Of a DNA stretch of 6,090 nucleotides, positions 1-5,603 are shown piece after piece. Each line of letters begins with the position of its first letter. The stretch's first letter is position 1. Under the pieces are notes generated by a model. The model had not been told where the DNA came from. It made no database searches and worked only from the letters and a program-made list of their open reading frames with translations. The DNA is from Pseudomonadota bacterium (GTDB lineage: Bacteria; Pseudomonadota; Alphaproteobacteria; Acetobacterales; Acetobacteraceae): positions 1 to 6,090 of the forward strand of contig JAKBCX010000113.1 of NCBI GenBank assembly GCA_021807465.1. Reading direction: 5' to 3'. The position numbers and the translations under genes were made by a program.

Positions 1-767
1 GAATAATCCTTCAGCGCCGAGCCAAAATAAACCGGGGTGAGATGCCCCTCCTCGTAAGATTGCTGGTCGAAAGCCGGAAAGGCGGCGCGGATCAGCTCCA
101 CATCCTCGTCCAACTGCGCCTGCTGGTCATCGGGGATGGCAAATTTCTGCTCCCCCGCCTCCTCGTCGGGCTTTTTGGCGGAAACCAGCTTGTCGTTACG
201 CAAATCGTAACAGCCCTTGAACAGCCCGCCCATGCCGATGGGCCAGACCATGGGGCAAATATCCAGCGCCAGCGTGTCGGCAATCTCGTCCAGCAGCTCA
301 AACGGGTTCTGCCCCTCGCGGTCTACCTTGTTGATGAAGGTGGTGATGGGGATGTTGCGCAGGCGGCAGACCTCGAACAGCTTCTTGGTCTGCAACTCTA
401 TACCCTTGGCCGCGTCAATCACCATTACCGCCGAGTCCACGGCGGTAAGGGTGCGGTAGGTATCCTCGGAGAAGTCTTCGTGGCCCGGCGTGTCCAGCAG
501 GTTGAACACCGCGCCGCCAAACTCGAAGGTCATGACCGAGGATGTGACCGAGATGCCGCGCTGACGTTCGATCTTCATCCAGTCTGAGCGCGTCTGCCGC
601 CGGTCCTGCCTTGCCTTCACCATACCAGCCTCGCGGATGGCACCGCCGAACAGCAGCAGCTTCTCGGTAAGCGTGGTCTTACCGGCGTCCGGATGCGAGA
701 TAATGGCGAAAGTACGCCGCGGCGGAATGCCCGTGGCGGCGCCGGCGGTGGTCAAAGGCTGGTCCAT
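1..767 (-). CDS. prfC: Peptide chain release factor 3, N-terminal 255 residues (partial)
   Basis: Release factor 3 is a cytoplasmic translational GTPase that removes RF1/RF2 from the ribosome after peptide release. The reverse-strand translation shows the complete GTP-binding signatures: G1 SHPDAGKTT (residues 24-32), switch I with [10 protein letters not shown] (about 68-77), G3 DTPGHEDF (92-99) with catalytic His96, and G4 NKVDR (146-150). The run [20 protein letters not shown] and the MVIDAAKG segment match RF3 rather than EF-G, LepA or TypA. About half of the usual ~530 residues is present; the C-terminal domains lie beyond the left edge. The ATG at 767 is the only possible start, because an in-frame TAA lies 10 codons upstream with no start codon between. 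No clear Shine-Dalgarno precedes it, which is unusual here. The ABM-family gene ends 55 bp upstream on the same strand, so co-transcription is possible. Identification is firm. Confidence 0.95.
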   Translation of the reverse strand, partial: MDQPLTTAGAATGIPPRRTFAIISHPDAGKTTLTEKLLLFGGAIREAGMVKARQDRRQTRSDWMKIERQRGISVTSSVMTFEFGGAVFNLLDTPGHEDFSEDTYRTLTAVDSAVMVIDAAKGIELQTKKLFEVCRLRNIPITTFINKVDREGQNPFELLDEIADTLALDICPMVWPIGMGGLFKGCYDLRNDKLVSAKKPDEEAGEQKFAIPDDQQAQLDEDVELIRAAFPAFDQQSYEEGHLTPVYFGSALKDY

Positions 768-822
768 CGCGGCGCGATAGCAGGAATTTTGGCCTTAACC
801 AACCGGGGGCGCCGCAATGCCC

Positions 823-1113
823 CTAAACCACAACCTCTCCGTGCCACACCACCGGCGGCACGGCGAAGCAATGCCCGACATTCCCCCGCCATTCCTGGAA
901 TTCCGGCGCGGCGCGGAACAGCTCCATGTGGTGCGCCACGCTCTCCCACTGCACATGCAGCACGAATTTCAGCGGGTTCTCCACCGAACGCACCAAATGC
1001 AGCCCGTGGCACCCGGCCGAGCGCAGGAAAGCGGCCTTACTCTTCGCCACGCCAGCGACGAACTCCTGTTCCATCCCCGGTTTCACTTCGATTTCGGCAA
1101 ATTCCGTGACCAT
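823..1113 (-). CDS. Antibiotic biosynthesis monooxygenase (ABM) family protein
   Basis: A 96-residue protein with the layout of a single ABM domain, a small dimeric ferredoxin-like (alpha+beta) barrel fold. Visible are an N-terminal strand ([12 protein letters not shown], 2-13), a helix with the family-typical [12 protein letters not shown] (24-35), a strand with [19 protein letters not shown] (40-58), and a C-terminal [12 protein letters not shown] helix (61-72) followed by a strand near FAVPPVVWH (83-91). Members include quinol- and polyketide-oxidising monooxygenases and heme-degrading enzymes, but many are uncharacterised, so no substrate can be given. The start at 1113 is supported by an AGAGG-type ribosome binding site just upstream on the minus strand. 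It is divergent from aqpZ and lies directly upstream of prfC. Family assignment is good; biochemical role unknown. Confidence 0.8.
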   Translation of the reverse strand: MVTEFAEIEVKPGMEQEFVAGVAKSKAAFLRSAGCHGLHLVRSVENPLKFVLHVQWESVAHHMELFRAAPEFQEWRGNVGHCFAVPPVVWHGEVVV

Positions 1114-1176
1114 TTCAATTACCTCTAAAAACCAGTGTGCGAATCAATATATATCCCCTGCCTAAACCAAGCGATT

Positions 1177-1228
1177 CCAGGCTTCCGGCCATCAAGACCA
1201 GGCTTCATGGCAACTGCAACCAGGCTAT
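1177..1228. repeat. Three direct repeats (CCAGGCT core) before aqpZ
   Basis: CCAGGCTTC occurs at 1177-1185 and 1198-1206, and CCAGGCTAT at 1220-1228. The spacings are 21 and 22 bp, close to two helical turns, so all copies would face the same side of the DNA. The middle copy lies partly in the loop of an imperfect hairpin (GCCAT-C-AAG at 1188-1196 pairing with CTT-C-ATGGC at 1203-1211). The last copy ends 2 bp before the aqpZ ribosome binding site. Protein-binding operator half-sites or a 5'-UTR structure are both possible; neither is shown by sequence alone. Confidence 0.4.
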
Positions 1229-1230
1229 GC

Positions 1231-1235
1231 GGAGG
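1231..1235 (+). promoter_or_regulatory. Ribosome binding site fixing the aqpZ start
   Basis: A GGAGG sits 6 nt before the ATG at 1242. It decides the start against an in-frame upstream extension of 35 codons beginning at 1137. That extension has no comparable site, no similarity to aquaporins and contains the repeat array. Confidence 0.8.
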
Positions 1236-1241
1236 ATCTTC

Positions 1242-1958
1242 ATGTCTAAAAAACTCGCGGCGGAATTTTTCGGAACATTCTGGCTTGTCTTTGGCGGATG
1301 CGGCGCGGCCGTGCTGGCCGCCGCCTTTCCGCAGCTCGGCATCGGCTTTGCCGGTGTGGCGCTGGCCTTTGGGCTTACGGTGCTCACCATGTGCTATGCG
1401 GTGGGCGGCATTTCCGGCGGGCATTTCAACCCCGCCATCTCGCTGGGGCTGGCCATTGGGCGCCGGTTCAGCTGGGCGGAGCTTCTCCCCTACTGGGCTG
1501 CACAGGTGGCGGGCAGCATCGCCGCGGCGGCGGTACTGTATGCCATTGCTTCCGGCAAGCCGGGTTTCCAACCAGGGGCTTTTGCCAGCAACGGCTATGG
1601 CGCGCTTTCGCCCGGCCATTACGGGCTGCCCGCCTGCTTCATTTGCGAGGTCACGCTCACCGCTGGCTTCCTCATCGTCGTTCTCGGCTCCACGGCCAAA
1701 ACCGCGCCGGCCGGGTTCGGGCCGCTGGCCATCGGGCTGGCGCTCACGCTCATCCACCTCGTCTCCATTCCCGTCACCAACACCTCAGTCAACCCGGCGC
1801 GCTCCACCGGCGTGGCCCTGTTTGCACAAACAGATGCGCTCGGCCAGCTCTGGCTATTCTGGCTGGCGCCGCTCATTGGCGGGGCCGTGGGGGCGCTGAT
1901 CTGGAATTTCCTGCTGGAGCCGCAGAGCGCCACGGGACTGGAGAAAGAGGGGTACTAA
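1242..1958 (+). CDS. aqpZ: Aquaporin Z, water channel
   Basis: This inner-membrane tetrameric channel of the MIP family allows rapid water flux across the cytoplasmic membrane. The 238-residue product is close in length and sequence to E. coli AqpZ (231). Shared blocks include [18 protein letters not shown] (4-21), [19 protein letters not shown] (32-50), FASNGYG (114-120) and [19 protein letters not shown] (164-182). Both NPA motifs are present (63-65 and 184-186). The aromatic/arginine filter of water-selective AqpZ is intact: Phe43, His172, Thr181, Arg187. The His and Thr argue against a glycerol facilitator. Six membrane segments and two half-helices are readable. The start follows from the GGAGG at 1231. 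It is divergent from the ABM gene (128 bp between starts) and convergent with the FAH gene; its stop codon lies in the loop of the shared terminator hairpin. Nothing is truncated. Confidence 0.96.
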   Translation: MSKKLAAEFFGTFWLVFGGCGAAVLAAAFPQLGIGFAGVALAFGLTVLTMCYAVGGISGGHFNPAISLGLAIGRRFSWAELLPYWAAQVAGSIAAAAVLYAIASGKPGFQPGAFASNGYGALSPGHYGLPACFICEVTLTAGFLIVVLGSTAKTAPAGFGPLAIGLALTLIHLVSIPVTNTSVNPARSTGVALFAQTDALGQLWLFWLAPLIGGAVGALIWNFLLEPQSATGLEKEGY

Positions 1959-1966
1959 CCCCTCTT
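1945..1966. terminator. Bidirectional terminator overlapping both convergent stop codons
   Basis: AAGAGGGG (1945-1952) and CCCCTCTT (1959-1966) are perfect complements. T1953 and A1958 can add a ninth pair, leaving an ACTA tetraloop. The TAA of aqpZ (1956-1958) is in the loop and closing pair, and the TAA of the FAH gene (minus 1967-1965) begins at the other end. On the minus strand the stem runs into a pyrimidine-rich tail starting TTTCTCC. On the plus strand no T-run follows the stem beyond its own CTCTT. The position between convergent genes supports a shared terminator, although the U-tracts are weak. Confidence 0.6.
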
Positions 1967-2810
1967 ACCCGCCCACCATCATGGCGCGCTGCTCGCCCAG
2001 GCCTTGCACGCCCATGCGCAGTTCCTGGCCGGGGCGCAAATAAACAGGCTCGGGCTTCATGCCCATGCCCACCCCGGCTGGCGTGCCGGTAGCGATAATG
2101 TCGCCAGGGTGCAGCGTGATGAACTGGCTGACATAGGCCACCAGGAATTTAACGCCGAAAATCATGTTCGCGGTCGTGCCGTCTTGCCGCCGCACGCCAT
2201 CAACTTCTGTCCACAGGTGCAAATTCTGCGGTTCCGGCACCTCATCCTTGGTTACCAGATACGGCCCCACCGGCCCGAAATTGTCGCAGCCCTTGCCCTT
2301 GGTCCATTGCCCGCCGCGCTCGGTCTGGTAGCTGCGCTCAGACACATCATTCACCACGCAATAGCCGGCGATGTGCTCCATCGTCTGCTCCTCGTTAATG
2401 CGCCGCGCCTTGGTGCCTATCACCACACCCAGCTCCACCTCCCAATCGGTTTTCACGCTGCCGGGCGGAATGGGAATATCGTCATACGGCCCGCAAAAGG
2501 CCGAGAGTGATTTCATGAAGATGATGGGCTCACGCGGAATTTTCCCGCCCGTCTCGGCCGCGTGGTCGGCGTAATTCAGGCCAATGCAGATGAAATTGAG
2601 CGGGCGCGGAATGCATGGGCCGATGCGGCGCTCGGCCTTCAGCAGCGGCAGTTTTTCTGGGTCATGCGCCTGTAACTGGCTCAGCCAGTCCGGGCTTAAG
2701 GGGTCACCATTCACATGGGCCAGCGCATCGTCCAGCGTGCGTATCTGTCCCTGCGCGTCCAGCACGCCCCATTTCTCCATCCCGCTCTCGCCGTATCGTA
2801 ACAATTTCAT
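1965..2810 (-). CDS. Fumarylacetoacetate hydrolase (FAH) family protein
   Basis: A 281-residue cytoplasmic enzyme with a ~70-residue N-terminal region and a C-terminal FAH-fold catalytic domain (about 72-275). The family cleaves C-C bonds of, decarboxylates or tautomerises 2-oxo acids using Mg2+/Mn2+. The expected metal ligands are visible: Glu124 and Glu126 in DWEVELG, and Asp155 in VVNDVSER. Also present are IGLNYADHA (76-84), KGKGCDNFGPVGP (171-183) and the closing TGTPAGVG (241-248). Close relatives are variously annotated as ureidoglycolate lyase, 2,4-diketo-3-deoxy-L-fuconate hydrolase, acylpyruvase or oxaloacetate tautomerase, and sequence alone does not choose among these. I take the ATG at 2810 rather than the adjacent GTG at 2813 because AAGGAG lies 7 nt before the ATG. 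It converges with aqpZ and is divergent from the YciI gene; no ureide- or sugar-catabolism genes are nearby. Family certain, substrate unknown. Confidence 0.9.
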   Translation of the reverse strand: MKLLRYGESGMEKWGVLDAQGQIRTLDDALAHVNGDPLSPDWLSQLQAHDPEKLPLLKAERRIGPCIPRPLNFICIGLNYADHAAETGGKIPREPIIFMKSLSAFCGPYDDIPIPPGSVKTDWEVELGVVIGTKARRINEEQTMEHIAGYCVVNDVSERSYQTERGGQWTKGKGCDNFGPVGPYLVTKDEVPEPQNLHLWTEVDGVRRQDGTTANMIFGVKFLVAYVSQFITLHPGDIIATGTPAGVGMGMKPEPVYLRPGQELRMGVQGLGEQRAMMVGG

Positions 2811-2816
2811 CACTCA

Positions 2817-2822
2817 CTCCTT
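2817..2822 (-). promoter_or_regulatory. Ribosome binding site of the FAH-family gene, hairpin upstream
   Basis: Read on the minus strand, AAGGAG lies 7 nt before the ATG at 2810. A perfect 6-bp stem (CCCAGC and GCTGGG, plus-strand arms 2825-2830 and 2836-2841, 5-nt loop) ends 2 nt upstream of this site in the transcript. The hairpin could modulate ribosome access, but no T-run or alternative partner is visible. Confidence 0.6.
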
Positions 2823-2917
2823 CCCCCAGCACAAGGCTGGGTGGCGCCTTTTGGGTCGTGTCAAAGCAGGATTTTCATATTACCGGTAGCGCAAGCTGGA
2901 TGGAAAGGACACTAAAA

Positions 2918-3244
2918 ATGCCCATGTTTGCCGTGCATGCCATCGACCGCCCAGGCAGTTTGCAGACCCGCCTCGACCATTACGCCGCGCATCGCGCCTT
3001 TGTGGAAGACCAGGAAGAGCAAGGCATTGCTGTAGTTCTCTCCGGCCCGCTGCAATGCGATAATGGCGAGGTGATGACCGGCTCGCTGCTGGTGCTTGAG
3101 GCCTGTGACCGCGCGGCCATTGAGGCTTTTGTGGCGCAAGATCCATTCACCCGCGCCGGCGTATGGGGCCAAGTAACAATCACCCGTTTTCACCCGCGCA
3201 AGGGCCGCATCCAGCCCCCGCTTCAAAAAGCCTCCATGCCCTAA
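2918..3244 (+). CDS. YciI family protein
   Basis: A 108-residue single-domain protein of the YciI-like family, small dimeric ferredoxin-like-barrel proteins related to ABM and muconolactone isomerase folds. Recognisable parts are the first strand FAVHAIDRPGSLQTR (4-18), the R..HR.FV helix with His25 (18-29), VVLSGPL (39-45), the strand GSLLVLEA (55-62), and the C-terminal FVAQDPFTRAGVWGQVTITRF (71-91) containing Asp75. The His and Asp are the residues usually proposed as a putative active site in this family, whose reaction is generally unknown. The start at 2918 is preceded by GGAAAGGA with suitable spacing; the ATG at 2924 is a less likely alternative. It is divergent from the FAH gene, 107 bp apart. 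The tail after residue 92 is basic and probably disordered. No plus-strand partner gene follows, so it is probably monocistronic. Confidence 0.85.
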   Translation: MPMFAVHAIDRPGSLQTRLDHYAAHRAFVEDQEEQGIAVVLSGPLQCDNGEVMTGSLLVLEACDRAAIEAFVAQDPFTRAGVWGQVTITRFHPRKGRIQPPLQKASMP

Positions 3245-3261
3245 AAAACGAGACCAGCCAT

Positions 3262-3289
3262 AAAAAAAGGCCGGTCTTTGCGACCGGCC
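3262..3289 (-). terminator. Strong intrinsic terminator, minus strand
   Basis: Plus-strand arms GGCCGGTC (3269-3276) and GACCGGCC (3282-3289) form a perfect 8-bp GC-rich stem with a 5-nt loop. On the minus strand the stem is followed at once by seven T (A7 at 3262-3268 on plus). This is a textbook rho-independent terminator for leftward transcription. It lies 185 bp beyond the ParA-like stop codon, so it ends either that transcript or a separate small RNA. An upstream segment, AGACCAGCC (3251-3259), can also pair with GGCCGGTCT (3269-3277). Confidence 0.85.
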
Positions 3290-3339
3290 CTAGCACCTCT
3301 TTGGATGCCCGTTTTAGCTCCCTAAACTTGGCGGCTGAC

Positions 3340-3345
3340 ATTATA
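3340..3345 (-). promoter_or_regulatory. Possible -10 box (TATAAT) for a short leftward transcript
   Basis: An exact TATAAT reads on the minus strand from 3345 to 3340. A start about 7 nt downstream (near 3333) would give a ~72-nt RNA ending at the 3262-3289 terminator. No recognisable -35 hexamer lies 16-18 bp upstream, so this may be chance in an AT-rich patch. Confidence 0.25.
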
Positions 3346-3367
3346 TTTTAGGCCAAACCATCGCCCG

Positions 3368-3418
3368 CTTGTTCATGCCACTGACCGGATCATGGCCAAA
3401 AAGAGGCGGCATGACAAG
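3368..3418. repeat. Long inverted repeat with one bulge
   Basis: CTTG-T-TCATGCC (3368-3379) pairs with GGCATGA-CAAG (3408-3418) over 11 base pairs, with a single bulged T at 3372 and a 28-nt loop. One G-C and one G-U pair may extend the base. It is not followed by a T-run, so it is not a simple terminator on either strand. It could be a structured RNA element or a protein-binding palindrome with separated halves. Confidence 0.5.
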
Positions 3419-3473
3419 TGCCCACATGAGATTTTCTGCAGGTTTCTGTCACCTTTTGGCATTTTTTTTCATC

Positions 3474-4109
3474 TTAGGTTTCAGAAAACAGGTTTTTCAA
3501 TGCGTTCGTAACTTCTCGAATTTCCGTAGCCGCGACAGAAGAGGGGCCTATTTCGGTTACACCCAGCCCATCGGCGAAGGCATTTGCGTATCCAGCCCGA
3601 TTCGCCAGTGCGGCGGGCAGCAATGTCAGCCCGCGCGCGGCAATTTCCGCCTCCAGCCTTTTGCGCAGGCGCGAGGCCGCGGGGGCGCGGTTAAACAGCA
3701 AGGCGGTACGTCGCTTTTCCTCTGCGGCCAGCTTCAACGTGCCTTCGGCGGCCCATAAATCGGGCGGGGCGGGATTCAGCGGCACCAGCACCAAATCGGC
3801 ACCGCGAATCGCGCGGCGGGCATCGCTATCAATCACGGGCGGCGTGTCGATCAGCACATAATCATGGGCCTTTTTCAGCCGCTCCACCTCGGCGGCCAGG
3901 CGCCAGCCGGAAATGGTGGTTACCGGCACCTCCTGCGCCGCCTTGGGCGCGCTGGCGCGTAATTTGCCCCAGATGGTCAGGCTGGCTTGCGGGTCTATGT
4001 CCAGCAGGGTCACGCTGGCGGCTTCAGCCAATGCCACGCCAAGTTGCGCGGCCAGCATGGTCTTGCCTGCGCCACCTTTTTGCTGTGCAACCGCGATGAC
4101 GATCCCCAT
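3474..4109 (-). CDS. ParA/MinD-type partition ATPase, orphan
   Basis: A 211-residue deviant-Walker ATPase of the ParA/MinD/Soj superfamily, which form ATP-dependent dimers and position DNA, protein clusters or machinery. Visible are the deviant Walker A KGGAGKT (11-17, signature Lys11 and catalytic Lys16), the A' motif LLDIDPQAS (35-43), Walker B YVLIDTPP (84-91), and DLVLVPLNPAPPDLWA (105-120). The length matches small ParAs without an N-terminal helix-turn-helix (ParF-like), so self-regulation by direct DNA binding is unlikely. I choose the ATG at 4109 because AAGGA (plus 4118-4122) lies 8 nt upstream and the ATPase fold begins right there; an in-frame extension to 4154 adds 15 unlikely residues. 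No parB, parS-like palindrome or rep gene is in view, and the neighbours are chromosomal housekeeping genes, so a chromosomal orphan ParA is the best reading. Its cargo cannot be deduced. Confidence 0.88.
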   Translation of the reverse strand: MGIVIAVAQQKGGAGKTMLAAQLGVALAEAASVTLLDIDPQASLTIWGKLRASAPKAAQEVPVTTISGWRLAAEVERLKKAHDYVLIDTPPVIDSDARRAIRGADLVLVPLNPAPPDLWAAEGTLKLAAEEKRRTALLFNRAPAASRLRKRLEAEIAARGLTLLPAALANRAGYANAFADGLGVTEIGPSSVAATEIREVTNALKNLFSET

Positions 4110-4178
4110 TGGCTGAGTCCTTAACCCTACTGCATTGCAACATTCATGGCACATTCAGCACAAGCGCCCAATGTTTTT

Positions 4179-5498
4179 ATGAACGTTCTGCTCACACCGG
4201 CGGAAATGGCCCGGGCCGACGCGCTGGCTGGCAGTGTAGAGGCGCTAATGGAAGCCGCCGGGCGCGCCGTGGCACGGACCATGATGCGCCGCTACCCCCC
4301 GTGCCGCACGCTGGTGCTGGCCGGGCCGGGTAATAATGGCGGCGATGGCCTGGTGGCGGCGCGTTATCTGGCCGGGGCTGGCTGGCCGGTGCAAATACGC
4401 CGCCTGGCCGAGGCCAAGCTGGCGGATGTGCAACGTGCCGAACTGGTGGTGGATTCGCTGTTCGGCGCCGGACTCTCGCGCGATGTTACCGGCCATGCGG
4501 CGGCGCTGCTTGCCGCAGCCAAACGCATTGTGGCGGTGGACGTGCCCTCGGGCCTGGATGGCGGCACGGGGCAAGTGCGCGGCTTTGCCCCGCAGGCGGA
4601 GCTTACCATCACCTTCTTCCGCAAAAAGCCGGGGCATCTGCTTTACCCTGGCCGCGCCCTGTGCGGCGCACTGGTACTTTGCGATATTGGCTTGCCCGAG
4701 GCCGTGCTGGACGAGATAAAGCCGCCAACCTGGGAAAACTCCCCAGCCCTGTTCACCCTGCCGCAGCGCGCCGCCACGGGGCATAAATACAGCGCGGGTG
4801 ATGTAACCGTGCTGGCTGGCAATCTGCCCGGCGCGGCCCGCCTGGCCTGCGCCGCCGCGCGCCGGGCCGGGGCGGGCATGGTCACGCTGGCCGCGCAAAC
4901 CCCCATGGCGCTGCCCGAGGCAGGGCTGATCCTGCGCGCCGATAAGCTGGAGGCGCTGTTGCAGGACGAACGCCGCCAAACATGGCTGGCAGGCCCCGGG
5001 CTGGGCGTGGATACCGCAAGCGCCGCCCTGGCCACCTTGCTGGCGGCGGGCGGGCGCAAAATTGTGGCGGATGCCGACGCCCTCACCGCCTGTGCAGGCG
5101 CCCCCGAGCGGCTACGCGGCGTTTCCGTCATCACCCCGCATGAGGGGGAGTTTACCCGCGTTTTTGGCCCCGTCGGGGCAGACAAACTCGCCGCCACCCG
5201 GCGCGCCGCGGCACAATGCGGCGCAGTGGTGGTGCTTAAGGGGGCGGATACGGTTATCGCGGCGCCAGATGGCCGCGCCGCCATCAACAGCAACGCCCCG
5301 CCGCATCTGGCCACCGGCGGCACGGGCGATGTCCTGGCCGGGCTTATTGCAGCATTTCTGGCGCAGGGCATGGCCCCGTTTGAAGCCGCCTGCGCCGGGG
5401 TATGGCTGCACGGCGCGGCCGGCCAAAAAGCCGGGCCGGGGCTGCTGGCGGAAGATTTGCCGCCCCTCCTGCCACAATTAATGGCCGGACTGCCCTGA
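4179..5498 (+). CDS. nnr: Bifunctional NAD(P)H-hydrate epimerase / ADP-dependent NAD(P)HX dehydratase
   Basis: Repairs damaged NAD(P)H: the N-terminal (YjeF_N) domain interconverts R- and S-NAD(P)HX, and the C-terminal ribokinase-like domain dehydrates S-NAD(P)HX with ADP. In the 439-residue product the epimerase half shows GPGNNGGDG (49-57), VDSLFGAGL (91-99), VDVPSGLDG (120-128) and TFFRKKPGH (145-153). The dehydratase half shows HKYSAGD (202-208), RAGAG (229-233), GPGLG (272-276), DADAL (298-302), TPHEGEF (319-325), LKG (353-355) and TGGTGDVLAG (379-388) with the catalytic Asp384. It is shorter than E. coli Nnr (~515), mainly through a compressed segment before VDSLFGAGL. Start choice is uncertain: neither ATG 4146 nor 4179 has a Shine-Dalgarno. 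I prefer 4179 because the typical LLTPAEM opening follows and the extra 11 codons use A/T-ending codons unlike the rest. It is divergent from the ParA gene. Confidence 0.93.
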   Translation: MNVLLTPAEMARADALAGSVEALMEAAGRAVARTMMRRYPPCRTLVLAGPGNNGGDGLVAARYLAGAGWPVQIRRLAEAKLADVQRAELVVDSLFGAGLSRDVTGHAAALLAAAKRIVAVDVPSGLDGGTGQVRGFAPQAELTITFFRKKPGHLLYPGRALCGALVLCDIGLPEAVLDEIKPPTWENSPALFTLPQRAATGHKYSAGDVTVLAGNLPGAARLACAAARRAGAGMVTLAAQTPMALPEAGLILRADKLEALLQDERRQTWLAGPGLGVDTASAALATLLAAGGRKIVADADALTACAGAPERLRGVSVITPHEGEFTRVFGPVGADKLAATRRAAAQCGAVVVLKGADTVIAAPDGRAAINSNAPPHLATGGTGDVLAGLIAAFLAQGMAPFEAACAGVWLHGAAGQKAGPGLLAEDLPPLLPQLMAGLP

Positions 5499-5603
5499 AA
5501 CCACCCAAGGCCGGGCGTGTTTTCGCCTTAATTGGCAGTGATTCTGACATTATCGGGCCGCGCGCCGCAGGCGCCACCAGCCCGCTTATCGAGGATAACG
5601 CAA

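Larger units (their letters stand above)
3245..3473. other. Gene-free, structure-rich intergenic region
   Basis: These 229 bp separate the YciI gene from the end of the ParA-like gene. No open frame here looks coding; the longest frames with a start are under about 60 codons and resemble nothing. The region is AT-richer than its flanks. It holds a minus-strand intrinsic terminator (3262-3289), a small stem (TTTAG 3313-3317, CTAAA 3322-3326), a TATAAT on the minus strand (3345-3340), a long bulged inverted repeat (3368-3418) and a T8 run on the plus strand (3462-3469). Small-RNA genes on either strand are possible but unproven. Confidence 0.5.

Noticed and set aside
42..1128. Plus-strand frames of 181, 138 and 103 codons opposite prfC and the ABM gene
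   Set aside because: The opposite strand carries RF3 with all GTPase motifs and a clear ABM domain; the plus-strand products have no family features.
1148..1154. TATATAT as a -10 box for aqpZ or the ABM gene
   Set aside because: No acceptable -35 hexamer at 16-18 bp on either strand; it may only be an AT-rich melting region in the divergent spacer.
1137..1241. 35-codon N-terminal extension of aqpZ
   Set aside because: No ribosome binding site at 1137, no aquaporin similarity, and the strong GGAGG before 1242 plus E. coli-like MxxKLAAE opening fix the start.
1125..1757. 210-codon open frame on the minus strand opposite aqpZ
   Set aside because: Low-complexity Arg/Gly/Glu-rich product with no recognisable domain; it lies antisense to a certain gene and is typical of GC-rich shadow frames.
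1298..2092. 264-codon plus-strand open frame in another frame of aqpZ
   Set aside because: Overlaps the conserved aqpZ frame; the His/Arg/Gly-rich product resembles nothing, and it runs through the terminator hairpin.
3328..3352. Possible dif/XerCD-like site around the ACATTATATTTTA segment
   Set aside because: Only one half loosely resembles a XerD arm; there is no matching XerC arm, so it does not meet the 28-bp consensus.
3395..3469. Plus-strand terminator from GCCAAAA (3395-3401) and TTTTGGC (3454-3460) before T8
   Set aside because: The T8 run is real, but the stem is only 7 AT-rich pairs closing a 52-nt loop, and competes with the stronger 3368-3418 stem.
4245..5371. Long minus-strand frames opposite nnr (4245-4979 and 4643-5371)
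   Set aside because: Ala/Arg/Pro/Ser-rich translations without motifs, fully antisense to a strongly conserved enzyme.
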